Source of the DNA: Acidobacteriota bacterium
GTDB lineage: Bacteria > Acidobacteriota > Terriglobia > Terriglobales > Acidobacteriaceae
DNA: 64,000 nucleotides
NCBI GenBank assembly: GCA_019351975.1
Contig: JABBOG010000002.1
Coordinates: forward strand, 67,060-131,059
Direction of reading: 5' to 3'
Shown here: positions 9,442-19,064 of the stretch, piece by piece
Layout: every line of letters starts with the position of its first letter
How positions within the stretch are numbered: the stretch's first letter is position 1
The notes under the pieces: model-generated
Databases searched by the model: none
The model's input: only the letters and a program-made list of their open reading frames with translations
What the model was told of the DNA's origin: nothing
Program-made: the position numbers and the translations under genes

Positions 9442-11574
9442 CTACGGCTTCAGCGTTCGCACAAAGAACGCCGCAGCAGCCTCATACGCAGCCACCCAAT
9501 CCTTGTGCAGCAGAAATCCATGCAGCTCGTCCGGGAAGATCAACTCCTGCACCGGCACACCCTGCGCGCGCAGCTTCTCCGCCAGTATCGGCGTCTCCGC
9601 ATACGCCACATCCGGGTCATTGTCCCCATGAATCAGCAGCACCGGCGACGTCCAGTGCTCCACAGACCCCAGCGGTGAACTCGCCAGCGCCTTCGCCGCA
9701 ATCGCATCGCGCTCCGCATAGCTGCCCTGCTTCCAGTCCGCCGCATTGTCCTCCAGGTTCCAGTCATGCACGCCGTGGAAGTCCACACCCGCCGCAAACA
9801 GATCAGAGTTCCGCGCCAGCGCCAGCGCCGTCAGATACCCGCCATAACTTCCGCCCCAGATCCCAATCCGCTTCGCATCCACATCCGGCATCTCGTGCAG
9901 ATACTGCGCCGCCGCCAGCACATCGTTGTACTCCGTGCCGCCCATCGCGCCCGCCCTTTCGCACTCGCGAAAGTCCATCCCATACCCAATCCCGCACCTG
10001 TAGTTCACCGACAGCACCACAAACCCCAGCGACGTCAGATACTGGTTCATTGCATACGCATTCGAGTAGTAATCCATGCCCGTATACCCCAGCATCATCT
10101 GCCGGTTCGGGCCGCCATGCACAAACACAATCGCCGCTCGCTTTGCCCCTGCCGCCAGCGGCTGCGTCGGCAGAAACAGCTGTCCATGCAGGTGCATCCC
10201 GTCCGATGACCGAAACAGCACCTGCTTCGGCGTCACCATCTCCCCGCCCGGATACCCCGCCGGAATCGCCTTCGGACGCATCGCCGTTATGCTTCCATCG
10301 CTCCCAATGATCGCCACATGCATCGGCGTCCGCGCGTCCGCCACCAGCGCCGCCACCGTCCCGTCCGCCGCAATCTGTGGGTTCGTCTCCATCCCGTCCC
10401 CATGCGTCAACTGCACAGGAACACTGTCCGCGCGCTTCAGGTCAAGCTCCCAAAGATGCCTCCGGTCCACATCCAGCAGGTCAGCCGCCACCTCGTTCGA
10501 GCTGTAAATCAGCCTCCGCCCCTCTGGCCCGACCGCCGCGCCCTCCGTTTCAAATCGCCCCGGCGTCAGCCACGCCGTCTCCGGCGCACCATCCGTCGGC
10601 ACCTCGTACAGATGCACCCACCCATCCGCCTCGCTGTAGAAATCAATCGCTCCATCCGCCGCGAAGATCAATCGCGGTCCACCCTCCGCTAGGTGCGGCA
10701 GAACGCTGCCCGGCTTGTTCGGCTCCGGAGAAAACACCGTCCGCGTCACCCCCGTCGCCAACTCCTCCATCTGGATCGACCACGGATTCGCCGACATCCG
10801 ATTCGCGCCGAACTCGCGCAGCGGCACAAACGGCGCACGCAGCCACGCAATGCGCTTCCCATCCGGAGAAAACGCCGGTGCCAGATCATCCCCCGTCGAA
10901 GGCGCAGGAAACGTCAGCGCGTGCGTCTGCAGGTCGTAGAGCGCCAGAAAGCTGTGCGACGGCGCATCGTGCTCGCTGCGGCGGCTGATAAACGCCAGCA
11001 GCCTGCCATCCGGCGACAGCGTCAACTGCGACGCCGATCCCCGATCAAACACCATCTGATGCGCCTCCGCAGGTGCCGCCGCACGCGCCACCCATATCTG
11101 CCCCTCGCGCACAAAGTATACGCTACCGCCATCATGCGAGAACACCGGCGCGTGGCCCTCGCCAATCACCACAGCCTTCGCATCCCGCGCCAGCGGCTGC
11201 ACCACCACCTCCAGCGGCGTCGGCCGCTGCAGATGCGCCGGATTCGCCGGCTTACCATCCGCCCCCATCTCCGCGCCATACGTATACGCCATCGCCGCGC
11301 CGTTCGGAGCCCACGCCAGCTGCGTAATGTCCTGCGCATCATCCGCGGTGTTATGCGTCAGCTCGCGCGCCGGCTGCTTCGCCCCGCCCACATACAAATT
11401 ACGCCGGCCCTCCGCATTCTCCACCCACGCAAACAAACCACCCACCGGAGATGCACGCAGCTCACTCGCATACGGCGCGCTCAGCGCCTCCTCCACCGTA
11501 AACGGCCTTGCCCCGTGCACGTGCGGCACCACGCTGACCAGCGAGGCCAGCCAAATCGCTCTGGAAAAACCCAT
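9442..11574 (-). CDS. Secreted S9 family peptidase (prolyl oligopeptidase / DPP-like)
   Basis: The protein of about 710 residues has an N-terminal signal peptide (MGFSRAIWLASLVSVVPHVHG). A beta-propeller region with repeated SPDGxxLAFxS-type strands (SPDGRLLAFISRRSE, SPDGKRIAWL) follows, then a C-terminal alpha/beta hydrolase. The catalytic triad is visible as GGSYGGY (Ser), HGDNDPDV (Asp) and DELHGF (His). It would cleave short peptides in the periplasm or outside the cell. The open frame starts at 11628, but the ATG at 11574 opens directly into the signal peptide and is preferred. It is divergent from the DUF1003 gene. Confidence 0.85.
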   Translation of the reverse strand: MGFSRAIWLASLVSVVPHVHGARPFTVEEALSAPYASELRASPVGGLFAWVENAEGRRNLYVGGAKQPARELTHNTADDAQDITQLAWAPNGAAMAYTYGAEMGADGKPANPAHLQRPTPLEVVVQPLARDAKAVVIGEGHAPVFSHDGGSVYFVREGQIWVARAAAPAEAHQMVFDRGSASQLTLSPDGRLLAFISRRSEHDAPSHSFLALYDLQTHALTFPAPSTGDDLAPAFSPDGKRIAWLRAPFVPLREFGANRMSANPWSIQMEELATGVTRTVFSPEPNKPGSVLPHLAEGGPRLIFAADGAIDFYSEADGWVHLYEVPTDGAPETAWLTPGRFETEGAAVGPEGRRLIYSSNEVAADLLDVDRRHLWELDLKRADSVPVQLTHGDGMETNPQIAADGTVAALVADARTPMHVAIIGSDGSITAMRPKAIPAGYPGGEMVTPKQVLFRSSDGMHLHGQLFLPTQPLAAGAKRAAIVFVHGGPNRQMMLGYTGMDYYSNAYAMNQYLTSLGFVVLSVNYRCGIGYGMDFRECERAGAMGGTEYNDVLAAAQYLHEMPDVDAKRIGIWGGSYGGYLTALALARNSDLFAAGVDFHGVHDWNLEDNAADWKQGSYAERDAIAAKALASSPLGSVEHWTSPVLLIHGDNDPDVAYAETPILAEKLRAQGVPVQELIFPDELHGFLLHKDWVAAYEAAAAFFVRTLKP

Positions 11575-11662
11575 GCACACAAGAATACGCGCCGCACCCG
11601 TTACCGCTCCAGCCCACCGCAGCCTCAACCGTCCTCAGCGCATCCTATGCCGTAAGGAACCC

Positions 11663-12163
11663 ATGTCGCAGAGTCACATACAAGAGCAGATCGAGCTCAT
11701 CGCCAAACATGAGCAGGAGTTCCTCGAACGCCGCACCCGCGCCGAGTGCATCAGCGACAACATCGCCGGCTTCATCGGCAGTCTCGCCTTCGTCGTCCTT
11801 CACCTCTGCATCTTCGCCGTCTGGATCACCTGGAACAGTTGGCCCGGAACGCCACACTTCGACCCCAGGCCCTACGGCCTTCTGCAAACCATGGTCGCCA
11901 TGGAAGCCATCCTCGCCGCCAGCTTCATCCTCATGCGCCAGGCCCGCTCCAGCCGCCGCTCCGACGAGCGCGACCACCTCATGCTCCAGATCCTTCTCCT
12001 CACCGAAAAAGAGCTCACCGCCCTTCTCGGCATGGAGCGCCAGATCGCCACAGAGATGGGCCTCACCCGCACCGCCAACAGCCCCGAAGTCCGCGACCTC
12101 AGCCAGGAGACCTCCATCGACGAGGTCGCCCAGACCATCAAGGAAAATCTCCCCAGCGAATAA
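11663..12163 (+). CDS. DUF1003 family membrane protein
   Basis: This 166-residue protein matches DUF1003. An N-terminal amphipathic helix (EQIELIAKHEQEFLERRT) precedes two transmembrane helices (about residues 31-52 and 68-88) joined by NSWPGTPHFDPRPYGLLQT. A charged region (RQARSSRRSDERDHLMLQ) and a coiled-coil tail follow. The function of the family is not established. The start at 11663 is preceded by AAGGAACCC; the frame is open further upstream into the S9 peptidase promoter region and that part is not used. Confidence 0.8.
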   Translation: MSQSHIQEQIELIAKHEQEFLERRTRAECISDNIAGFIGSLAFVVLHLCIFAVWITWNSWPGTPHFDPRPYGLLQTMVAMEAILAASFILMRQARSSRRSDERDHLMLQILLLTEKELTALLGMERQIATEMGLTRTANSPEVRDLSQETSIDEVAQTIKENLPSE

Positions 12164-12169
12164 TCCGGA

Positions 12170-12390
12170 GCATACATCATCTGAAAGGGACCACTCCAGC
12201 CATCCTCATCCTTGAAACGAGACGACCCTCAGCCCTTTACCCGCTCTTGAAGGGGACGGCTTAAGCCACTCTCATCCCATACCTTTGAAGGCTACCGGCA
12301 TCAGCCACTCTCACCCCACCTTTGAAGGGGGCGGGCTTCAGCCCGTCCATCCACCCCACGAACTCCAGAGGCTTTAGCCCCGGAGGGCCC
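12170..12390. repeat. Cluster of degenerate palindromic repeats
   Basis: At least four degenerate units of the form TTGAAGG(GG)-CGGCTTCAGCC followed by CACTCTCAYCC occur in tandem. The best-preserved unit (12321-12348) has the palindromic core CGGGCTTCAGCCCG and is followed by a second half, GAGGCTTTAGCCCCGGAGGG. The same two-part element appears at 17797-17870. It lies between the convergent DUF1003 and prfA genes. The spacing is irregular and there are no unique spacers, so it is not a CRISPR array. Confidence 0.75.
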
Positions 12391-12393
12391 CTC

Positions 12394-13464
12394 TTACGCC
12401 GCGCTGTCCGCCTTCAGCCGCTCCGCCGTATAGTGTGCAATCAACGCGTCCACCGTCGGCTGCAACTGACCCTCCATCACAATCGCAAGCTGATGATTCG
12501 TCAGCCCGATGCGATGGTCCGTAAGCCGGTTCTGCGGGAAGTTGTACGTGCGAATCTTCTCCGACCGATCGCCCGTTCCCACCTGCTGCTTGCGCTCCTT
12601 CGCCTGCAGCTGATGGATACGCTCCGCCTCCACCTCGTACAGTCGCGAACGCAGCACGCGCATCGCCTTCTCGCGGTTCTTGATCTGCGACTTCTCATCC
12701 TGGCAGCTCACCACCGTATTCGTCGGCAAGTGCGTAATCCGTATCGCCGAGTACGTCGTATTCACCGACTGCCCACCCGGCCCCGACGAGCAGAACGTAT
12801 CCACCCGCAGGTCCTTGTTCTCAATCTTGATGTCCACCTCCTCCGCCTCCGGCAGCACCGCCACCGTGATCGCCGACGTATGCACCCGACCCTGCGTCTC
12901 CGTCGCCGGCACGCGCTGCACCCTGTGCACGCCCGACTCATACTTCATCTGCGCATACACCCCCTGGCCTTCCATAATCGCCGTAATGTCCTTCAGCCCG
13001 CCCACATCCGAGTCCGTCTGCGACAGGATCTCCACCTTCCACTTATGCTGCTCCGCAAACCGCAGATACATCCGAAACACCTCCGCCACAAACAGCGAAG
13101 CCTCATCGCCGCCCGTGCCTGCGCGCAACTCCAGCACAATGTTCTTGTCGTCGTTGGGGTCCTTCGGAAGCAGCAGCACCTTCAGCTCTTCCTCCACCTT
13201 CGCCATCCTCGGCTGCAGCTCTTCCATCTCCATCTGCGCCATCTCGCGCATCTCCGCATCGGCCTCGCCCAGCATCGCCTTCGCATCCGCAATCGCGTCG
13301 CGCAGCTTGCGATACTCGCGGAACTTCTCCACCGCCGGCTCCATGTCGCGGTGCTGCTTGGCTACCTTCCGGTAGTTCTCCTGGTCGTTCACAATCTTCG
13401 GGTCAGAAAGCTGCGCTCCCAGATCTTCGTAACGTGCTTCCACTTGGTCAAGGCGGTCAAACAT
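12394..13464 (-). CDS. prfA: Peptide chain release factor 1
   Basis: The 356-residue protein has all hallmarks of RF1. The codon-reading tripeptide PAT occurs in [19 protein letters not shown], which distinguishes it from RF2 (SPF). The catalytic GGQ loop reads [18 protein letters not shown], and [14 protein letters not shown] lies in domain 1. It terminates translation at UAA and UAG in the cytoplasm. The start is the ATG at 13464 ([12 protein letters not shown]), giving the usual length. No prmC follows it, although that is a common partner elsewhere; the upstream 200 bp carry no credible gene. Confidence 0.97.
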   Translation of the reverse strand: MFDRLDQVEARYEDLGAQLSDPKIVNDQENYRKVAKQHRDMEPAVEKFREYRKLRDAIADAKAMLGEADAEMREMAQMEMEELQPRMAKVEEELKVLLLPKDPNDDKNIVLELRAGTGGDEASLFVAEVFRMYLRFAEQHKWKVEILSQTDSDVGGLKDITAIMEGQGVYAQMKYESGVHRVQRVPATETQGRVHTSAITVAVLPEAEEVDIKIENKDLRVDTFCSSGPGGQSVNTTYSAIRITHLPTNTVVSCQDEKSQIKNREKAMRVLRSRLYEVEAERIHQLQAKERKQQVGTGDRSEKIRTYNFPQNRLTDHRIGLTNHQLAIVMEGQLQPTVDALIAHYTAERLKADSAA

Positions 13465-13674
13465 GCTGTCGCTCCTCCTGCATCAGCGCAGGGATTTGTA
13501 CATCCATATGAAATTTGCAAAGGGAATGAGATCGTATCCTGGCGCAGCTACGCAAAGTCGCGACGGGGCGTCGCGTTGGGAGCACTCACCTGGTTTGCGT
13601 TCAAGCACATCATCTCTCTTTAGATGGTACAGCCAACCGCCACGATGCGCAGCCGCAATTCGTCTCACCTCAAC

Positions 13675-14451
13675 CTACGGCTTGCCCGCGCCCTCCGCCG
13701 GCACCTCGCTCGACGCTCCCAGCGTCACCGTCGCCGCGAACTTGTGGCAGCTCGTATACGTCGCCTCGAACCGCCCCATCGCCCCGCTCAGCGGCATCTC
13801 CGCAATAATATGGTCGGACAGCTGATACGCTCTCCCATCCAGCTCCACAGGCGCAAGATCGATCGACGCGAACGTCGCCAGCTTCAGCGGCTTTGCCACC
13901 TCCGGCGGCAGCGTCCGCTCAATGTGCCGCACATTCCCCGCAGCATCCAGCAGCGCAAATCCCTTCAGCCCGCGCTCCGTGCAGCTCGGCGGAGCCATCC
14001 CCACCGGCCGCGCCACAAAATCGATCCGTCCCGCACCCATCGTGTACCGGAAGCACGCCTGCACCGACGGCAGAAAGTATCCCAGCGCCGTCGCAAATCC
14101 TCCGCTCACAAACAACGGCGGCATCTTTGGCACCACAAGAAATATCCACTGATGCTTGTACTCGTTCTTCTCCACCAGATCTCCATTCGGCTCCCGGATC
14201 GCGCGCACCATCCCCGCCATCTTCACCGTGCGCCCCACCTTCCCGTCGTGCACCACCTCGCTCACCGCCGTCTCATCGCACGTAAAACTCGGCATCGAAC
14301 TCATCAGCGCATTCGCCGACGCACCCAGCCGCTGCATCTCCTCGCGCGGCACCGGCGCACTCACCGTCGCCGTCGCCTGCTGCGCCCAGGCGACCCGCGC
14401 AACCGCTCCGCACACCCACACCACGATCATCCACCGCACCACAAATCTCAT
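13675..14451 (-). CDS. Hypothetical secreted protein, 258 aa
   Basis: The N terminus is a signal peptide (MRFVVRWMIVVWVCGAVARV, cleavage near AWA-QQ). The mature part contains four Cys residues (SFTCDETAV, ACFRYTMG, SCTERGLKG, SCHKFAA), which suits disulfide bonds in the periplasm. The segment SMPSFTCDETAVSEV followed by a beta-rich body resembles a family of uncharacterised secreted proteins common in Acidobacteria, as far as I can recall. No catalytic motif is apparent. It is divergent from the DNA ligase gene with a 104-bp gap. Confidence 0.65.
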   Translation of the reverse strand: MRFVVRWMIVVWVCGAVARVAWAQQATATVSAPVPREEMQRLGASANALMSSMPSFTCDETAVSEVVHDGKVGRTVKMAGMVRAIREPNGDLVEKNEYKHQWIFLVVPKMPPLFVSGGFATALGYFLPSVQACFRYTMGAGRIDFVARPVGMAPPSCTERGLKGFALLDAAGNVRHIERTLPPEVAKPLKLATFASIDLAPVELDGRAYQLSDHIIAEMPLSGAMGRFEATYTSCHKFAATVTLGASSEVPAEGAGKP

Positions 14452-14555
14452 ACGCTCTCACATCGTTAGACGTCCCGCGCAGCCCCTCGCACTCCACCCG
14501 ACATCCTTGCAGCATCGTATAAGAGAACGCGCCCCGCCCGGACCCAGCCGCCCCC

Positions 14556-16508
14556 ATGACCCCCTTCGCCCAACTCGCAACGCTCGCCGAAGAACTCGCC
14601 ACTGAAAGCAGCCGCCTCAAGAAGCGCGCCGCCATCGCCGCCGCACTCGCCGAAGTCGCCGCCCAAACCCCCGACGTCGCCGGCCTCTTCTGCCTCTACC
14701 TCGCCGGCGAGCCCTTCCCCGAGACCGACCCCCGCAAGCTCAACACCGGCGGCGCCATCCTCACCCGCTCCCTTCAGGACGTCGCCCACTGCACCGATGC
14801 CGCCCTCACCGCCGCCTACCGCAGGCACGGCGACCTCGGCGCAGCCGCCTTCGATCTCCTCCCCTCCACCGACCCCCAGCCACCCCTCACCCTGCACGAC
14901 GTCGCCGAGACCTTCGTCGCCCTCGCCGCATCGCGCCTCACCGCCCACCGCTCCGCTCTCCTCAAAACCCTCCTCCAGCGCGCCACCCCCCTCGAAGCCA
15001 AATACCTCCTCAAGCTCATGCTCGGTGACATGCGCATCGGCGTAAAGCAGAGCCTCATCGAAGAGGCCATCGCCGTCGCCTCCAGCACCGACGTCGCCGA
15101 CGTCCGCCACGCCGTCATGCTCGAAGGCGACCTCGCCCGCGCCACCTCCATGGCCTTCCGCGACACCCTCGCCACCGCGCGCATGCACCTCTTCCATCCC
15201 CTCGGCTTCATGCTCGCCTCACCCGTCGAAACTCCCGAAGAGGCCATCGCCCGCTTTACCGAACCCACTCCCGCTGTCGCGCAGCCCAAGCCAAAACCCT
15301 CCAGGCGCACAAAGAAACACCCCGCCGCCACGCCACTCGGCTCCCCACAACTTCCCGCCAACGCCTCCGAAGCTGCACTCGTCGAAGACATCGAAGCCGA
15401 AGCCTCGACCCACGCCCCCGAAACCCCCACCGTCCATGCCTTCCTCGAAGACAAATACGACGGCATGCGCGCCCAGATCCACTGCGGAGACCCATCCCAG
15501 CCCGCCCGCGTCGCCATCTACTCCCGCAACCGCGAAGACATCACCGAAAGCTTCCCCGAGATCGTCGAAGCCTTCAGCCGCCTTCCCCTTCCCTCAGCTC
15601 CCGACGCCACCGCCCTCATCCTCGACGGCGAACTCCTCGCCTGGGACTTCACCGCCGCCAAAGCCCTGCCCTTCTCCACCCTCGGCCAGCGCATCGGCCG
15701 CAAGCGCGTCGATGCCGCCATGCGCCGCGACATCCCCGTCATCTTCATGGCCTTCGATCTCCTCGCTGCCTCCGGCAATCTCCTCCTCGCCCAACCCTTG
15801 CGCGAGCGCCGCGCCCGCCTCGAAGCCCTCGCCCAGACCCTCGCAGCCCACCTCGTCTCGCCCCTCGAACCCGCTCCCCACCACAACCACGCACAGGCCG
15901 CCCTCTTCGACGCCGCGCCCCCATCCGACGCCGTCCCGCGCCTCATGCTCTCCCCCGCCAGGCTCGTCCAGACCGCCGACGAAATCGACCGCGCCTACGC
16001 CGACGCCCGCTCCCGCGCCAACGAGGGCGTCATGCTCAAGGCCGCAAACTCCGCCTATCTCCCCGGTCGCCGCGGCCTCGCCTGGGTCAAGCTCAAGCGC
16101 GAACTCGCTACCCTCGACGTCGTCATCACCGGCGCAGAGTTCGGCCACGGCCGCCGCGCCGGCCTCCTCAGCGACTACACCTTCGCCGTTCAGGACTCCA
16201 CCGGCACCCTCCTCAACGTCGGCAAAGCCTACTCCGGCGTCACCGACGCCGAAATCGCCGAGCTCACCGCCTGGCTCACCGCGCACACCCTCCAGGACCA
16301 CGGCCACTTCCGCACCGTCGAACCCCTCCGCGTCCTCGAAGTCGCCTTCAACAACATCATGCGCTCCGACCGCCACGCCAGCGGCTTCGCCCTCCGCTTC
16401 CCCCGCATCCTCCGCATCCGCGACGACAAGCCCGTGCAGGAGATCGACACCCTCGCCCGCGTCGAGCAGATCTACCACTCCCAGCCCGACAAAGGCCGCC
16501 AGCCGTAA
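14556..16508 (+). CDS. ATP-dependent DNA ligase
   Basis: The 650-residue protein has an N-terminal helical DNA-binding domain (about 1-220), the nucleotidyltransferase domain with motif I EDKYDGMR (adenylated Lys near residue 300), ILDGELLAWD, VIFMAFDLL, NEGVMLKAANSAYLPGRRG and WVKLKRE, and a C-terminal OB-fold. It seals nicks using ATP. It resembles the LigB/archaeal-type ligases that occur in bacteria beside the essential NAD ligase, probably in repair. A Pro-, Lys- and Ala-rich linker of about 60 residues (from residue 240, PKPKPSRRTKKHPAA) between domains looks like an expanded disordered insertion. The helicase, exonuclease and metallophosphoesterase partners often next to such ligases are absent here. 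Confidence 0.9.
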   Translation: MTPFAQLATLAEELATESSRLKKRAAIAAALAEVAAQTPDVAGLFCLYLAGEPFPETDPRKLNTGGAILTRSLQDVAHCTDAALTAAYRRHGDLGAAAFDLLPSTDPQPPLTLHDVAETFVALAASRLTAHRSALLKTLLQRATPLEAKYLLKLMLGDMRIGVKQSLIEEAIAVASSTDVADVRHAVMLEGDLARATSMAFRDTLATARMHLFHPLGFMLASPVETPEEAIARFTEPTPAVAQPKPKPSRRTKKHPAATPLGSPQLPANASEAALVEDIEAEASTHAPETPTVHAFLEDKYDGMRAQIHCGDPSQPARVAIYSRNREDITESFPEIVEAFSRLPLPSAPDATALILDGELLAWDFTAAKALPFSTLGQRIGRKRVDAAMRRDIPVIFMAFDLLAASGNLLLAQPLRERRARLEALAQTLAAHLVSPLEPAPHHNHAQAALFDAAPPSDAVPRLMLSPARLVQTADEIDRAYADARSRANEGVMLKAANSAYLPGRRGLAWVKLKRELATLDVVITGAEFGHGRRAGLLSDYTFAVQDSTGTLLNVGKAYSGVTDAEIAELTAWLTAHTLQDHGHFRTVEPLRVLEVAFNNIMRSDRHASGFALRFPRILRIRDDKPVQEIDTLARVEQIYHSQPDKGRQP

Positions 16509-16531
16509 GACTCACCCTCCCTCCCCAGGCC

Positions 16532-17524
16532 TCACTTGCCCGCGCAACGCGCCCTGTGCGGCATCTCCACAGTAGGCGTCTGCAGCGCCTCCTGCCGCAG
16601 ATCCTCAAACAGCACCGTTGACAGATATCTCTCCCCTGAGCTCGGAATGATCACCACAATCAGCTTTCCCGCGTGGATCGGATCATGCGCCAGCCTCACC
16701 GCCGCGTGGACCGCCGCGCCCGACGAGATCCCCACCAGAATCCCCTCTTCCTTCGGCAGCCGCCGCGCCATCTCCAGCGCCTCCCCGTTGGTCACCGTCA
16801 CAATCTGGTCGATCACCGACCGATCCAGCGTCGCCGGGATAAACCCCGCTCCAATGCCCTGAATCTTGTGCGGCCCCGGCAGCCCGCCCGACAGCACCGC
16901 GCTGTCCTTCGGCTCCACCGCAACCGTCCAGAACGCCGGATTCCGCGACTTCATATACCGGCTCACCCCCGTCAACGTCCCGCCCGTGCCCACCGCCGAC
17001 ACAAGGATGTCCGCCGTCCCTTCCGTGTCCTCCCATATCTCCGGCCCCGTCGTCTCAAAGTGCACCTGCGGATTCGCCGGGTTCTTGAACTGTTGCAGCA
17101 TCCACCCTCCCGGCGTCTCCGCGCGCAGCTCCTCCGCCTTCGCAATCGCGCCCTTCATCCCATCCGCTCCCGGCGTCAGCACAATCCGCGCACCAAACGC
17201 CAGCAGCAGGATCCGCCGCTCCACCGACATCGTATCCGGCATCGTCAGGATGACCCGATACCCCTTCGCCGCCGCCGCGAACGCCAGCCCAATCCCCGTA
17301 TTCCCGCTGGTCGGCTCAATCAGCGTCGTCCGCTCCGGCGCGATCTTCCCCTCCCGCTCGGCCGCCTCGATCATCGCCACACCGATACGGTCCTTCACGC
17401 TCGCCGCCGGGTTTTGGCTCTCCAGCTTCAACACCACCCGCGCCCCTGCACCCGCCGTCACGCGTTTCAGTTGTACCAACGGTGTATGCCCGATCAGCTC
17501 AGTGATCGACGCCGCAATCTGCAT
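16532..17524 (-). CDS. cysK: Cysteine synthase A
   Basis: The 330-residue protein is a fold-type II PLP enzyme. PLP-binding Lys44 lies in [11 protein letters not shown]. The substrate-binding loop is [13 protein letters not shown], the phosphate loop GTGGTLTG, and the late block is [11 protein letters not shown]. It converts O-acetylserine and sulfide to cysteine in the cytoplasm. The C-terminal tail ([17 protein letters not shown]) is slightly longer than usual. The start at 17524 has a GAGGTG site at good spacing. It is convergent with the DNA ligase gene, with 23 bp between stops. No cysE is present in the window. Confidence 0.93.
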   Translation of the reverse strand: MQIAASITELIGHTPLVQLKRVTAGAGARVVLKLESQNPAASVKDRIGVAMIEAAEREGKIAPERTTLIEPTSGNTGIGLAFAAAAKGYRVILTMPDTMSVERRILLLAFGARIVLTPGADGMKGAIAKAEELRAETPGGWMLQQFKNPANPQVHFETTGPEIWEDTEGTADILVSAVGTGGTLTGVSRYMKSRNPAFWTVAVEPKDSAVLSGGLPGPHKIQGIGAGFIPATLDRSVIDQIVTVTNGEALEMARRLPKEEGILVGISSGAAVHAAVRLAHDPIHAGKLIVVIIPSSGERYLSTVLFEDLRQEALQTPTVEMPHRARCAGK

Positions 17525-17903
17525 GATCGCACCTCAGTGTCGTTGCATTCGATGCTCCAACCGCAAAGACAGGAGCGCTGCTACAGCGCATCGAGCCGCA
17601 AGTCTAGCACGCACATTCAAAGGATGATTGCCCGGTATCAGACATACACATACGCCCGCGCATCCAGCCCCGCCATGAAGATCCACCCCACACCGCAGCG
17701 GAGCTGGCTGTACGTCGATTGTGCGGGAAACTCACTCCGCCGAAGTCCTTGGAGCAAACAGGGGGAAAATTAGAGATCCTCTGATTTAAGCCTCTGTTTT
17801 GAAGGGGACGGGCTTCAGCCCGTCCGTAAATCTCGCCAAATCATGTGGCTTCAGCCACGGAGGGAAATGCTTCGGACCTAAATCAGAGCTTCCTTAGAGG
17901 AGA
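17525..17903. other. 379-bp intergenic region upstream of cysK
   Basis: The part next to cysK (17525-17796) contains no convincing gene, RNA or riboswitch that I can recognise and presumably holds the cysK promoter. The rest is taken up by the palindromic repeat described separately, which lies next to the 3' end of the small gene at 17904. Confidence 0.5.
17797..17871. repeat. Two-part palindromic repeat (same family as 12321)
   Basis: The core TTTTGAAGGGGACGGGCTTC is followed by AGCCCGTCC, so CGGGCTTCAGCCCG forms a perfect palindrome. About 25 bases later the second palindrome GTGGCTTCAGCCAC is followed by GGAGGG. The order and sequence match the element at 12321-12390 (one base difference in the first core). 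It lies between cysK and the small gene at 17904. Confidence 0.8.
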
Positions 17904-18197
17904 TCAGCGCGCAGGAGTTGTCTTCCAGACAAAAAGGTGATGCTCATTGCTCGACGTCGCAATGCTCAGCTTCTTTTGGTTCGCCGCGCGGCTCAGCGCG
18001 GAGCGTATATTCTCCTTGCTGTCCGGGAGCTCCGACAGCGGAATCTTCAGTGCTGATCCATCCGCCAGCTTCTCGATATCGCTCAGCAGCTGCGTGATAA
18101 TCACCTTGTGCTTGCCGTCTCTTCCCTTCGGCACATCGGCCTGCAAGATTGACTTGAAGCGCATCCCATCGGGTAAGCTCTCTTCAGTCGCGTCCAT
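17904..18197 (-). CDS. Small hypothetical protein, 97 aa
   Basis: No family is recognised. The protein is soluble and mixed-charge: MDATEESLPDGMRFKSILQA is followed by KHKVIITQLLSDIEKLADGS, SELPDSKENIRSALSRAANQ and a C-terminal SSNEHHLFVWKTT. The middle resembles a winged-helix-like arrangement (a helix rich in SKENIRSALSRAANQKKLSI), so nucleic-acid binding is possible but unproven. The start at 18197 is chosen because AAGGAG precedes it by six bases; ATG 18233 has no such site, and the long open frame to 18917 is antisense to the response regulator. Confidence 0.6.
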   Translation of the reverse strand: MDATEESLPDGMRFKSILQADVPKGRDGKHKVIITQLLSDIEKLADGSALKIPLSELPDSKENIRSALSRAANQKKLSIATSSNEHHLFVWKTTPAR

Positions 18198-18416
18198 CGG
18201 CTTCTCCTTATCGTGATCGTAACGTGACGCCATGTTGATCTGATCCAATCCGCATCCTGTCCAGACACTAAAAGCACCTAAGTGTGATGCAGCGAGACAA
18301 GACGAAGTTTGCCCCCTTAAGCCCGGTTCAGCGTAAACAAGCTCCGCGAAACAAGATGAAAAAGAGTTAACCCATGGCAACTCGAGACGCCTACTTTGCA
18401 TATAGAGGTGCTTGCC

Positions 18417-18872
18417 ATGCAATCCCAATTGAACTACAAGGTTGTCCCCCTCGGTGACGTTCCAAGGGAAGATCTTCGGCACTCTGACCAGGATCGCCAA
18501 CCCCTCATCCTCGTCGTGCACGATGAAGAACTCGTCGCCGACTGCATCGCCACCCTGCTCGCGCGCTCCGGCTTTACCGCACGCGTCGCCTATAACGGCA
18601 AAACCGCCCTCGAGATGGCCCTCGATCTCCGTCCAGAGCTCCTCCTCAGCGATATCGGCCTCCGCGACATCGACGGCGTTCAGCTCGCCATCGCCATCGT
18701 CAACGCCATACCCGACTGCAAGATCCTGCTCTTCTCCGGCCACGATAGCTATAACGACATCCTCACCGCGCGCCAGGAGGGCTACGACTTCCCCGCCCTC
18801 CTGAAACCCGTCCATCCCGCCGACATGCTCCAGCGCGTCCGCGAGCACCTCACCACCGCCCCCATCCAGTAG
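18417..18872 (+). CDS. Single-domain response regulator (receiver only)
   Basis: The 151-residue protein is a CheY-like receiver with a short N-terminal extension of about 35 residues. The acidic pair lies in VVHDEELV, the phospho-acceptor is Asp79 in LLLSDIG, the switch Ser is in LLFSGHD and the conserved Lys is in LLKPVHP. There is no output domain, so it must act through a partner. No histidine kinase is adjacent; the nearest is at 37834. The start at 18417 follows GAGGTG by six bases; a TTG at 18396 is the alternative. Confidence 0.85.
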   Translation: MQSQLNYKVVPLGDVPREDLRHSDQDRQPLILVVHDEELVADCIATLLARSGFTARVAYNGKTALEMALDLRPELLLSDIGLRDIDGVQLAIAIVNAIPDCKILLFSGHDSYNDILTARQEGYDFPALLKPVHPADMLQRVREHLTTAPIQ

Positions 18873-19064
18873 CAACCCCCCACAGCCAGTAGCTACTCCG
18901 CCTGTTCCGCCTGCCATCCTTCGCCGCCACGCGAAGGTTCCGCTCCGTCTCCATCGCCTCCCGCCGTCTCCTTCTCTCCCATAAGAATCCCCGCCCGTCC
19001 CGCAGCATCCAAAGAGTCAGCAGAAGATCCCCGGCTCCTCCCCATCCCTGCGATACTGAACGTC

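Noticed and set aside
10693-11655. 320-residue Arg-rich plus-strand frame opposite the S9 peptidase
   Set aside because: Composition is typical of an antisense shadow and no motif is present.
12170-12390. Possible CRISPR array
   Set aside because: The repeats are degenerate, palindromic and irregularly spaced, spacers share sequence, and no cas genes are present.
13483-13668. 61-residue minus-strand ORF upstream of prfA
   Set aside because: No ribosome site, no recognisable motif and atypical composition; treated as non-coding.
18198-18917. Open extension of the small gene at 17904 to 337 residues
   Set aside because: It is antisense to the response regulator gene, and ATG 18197 has a strong ribosome site.
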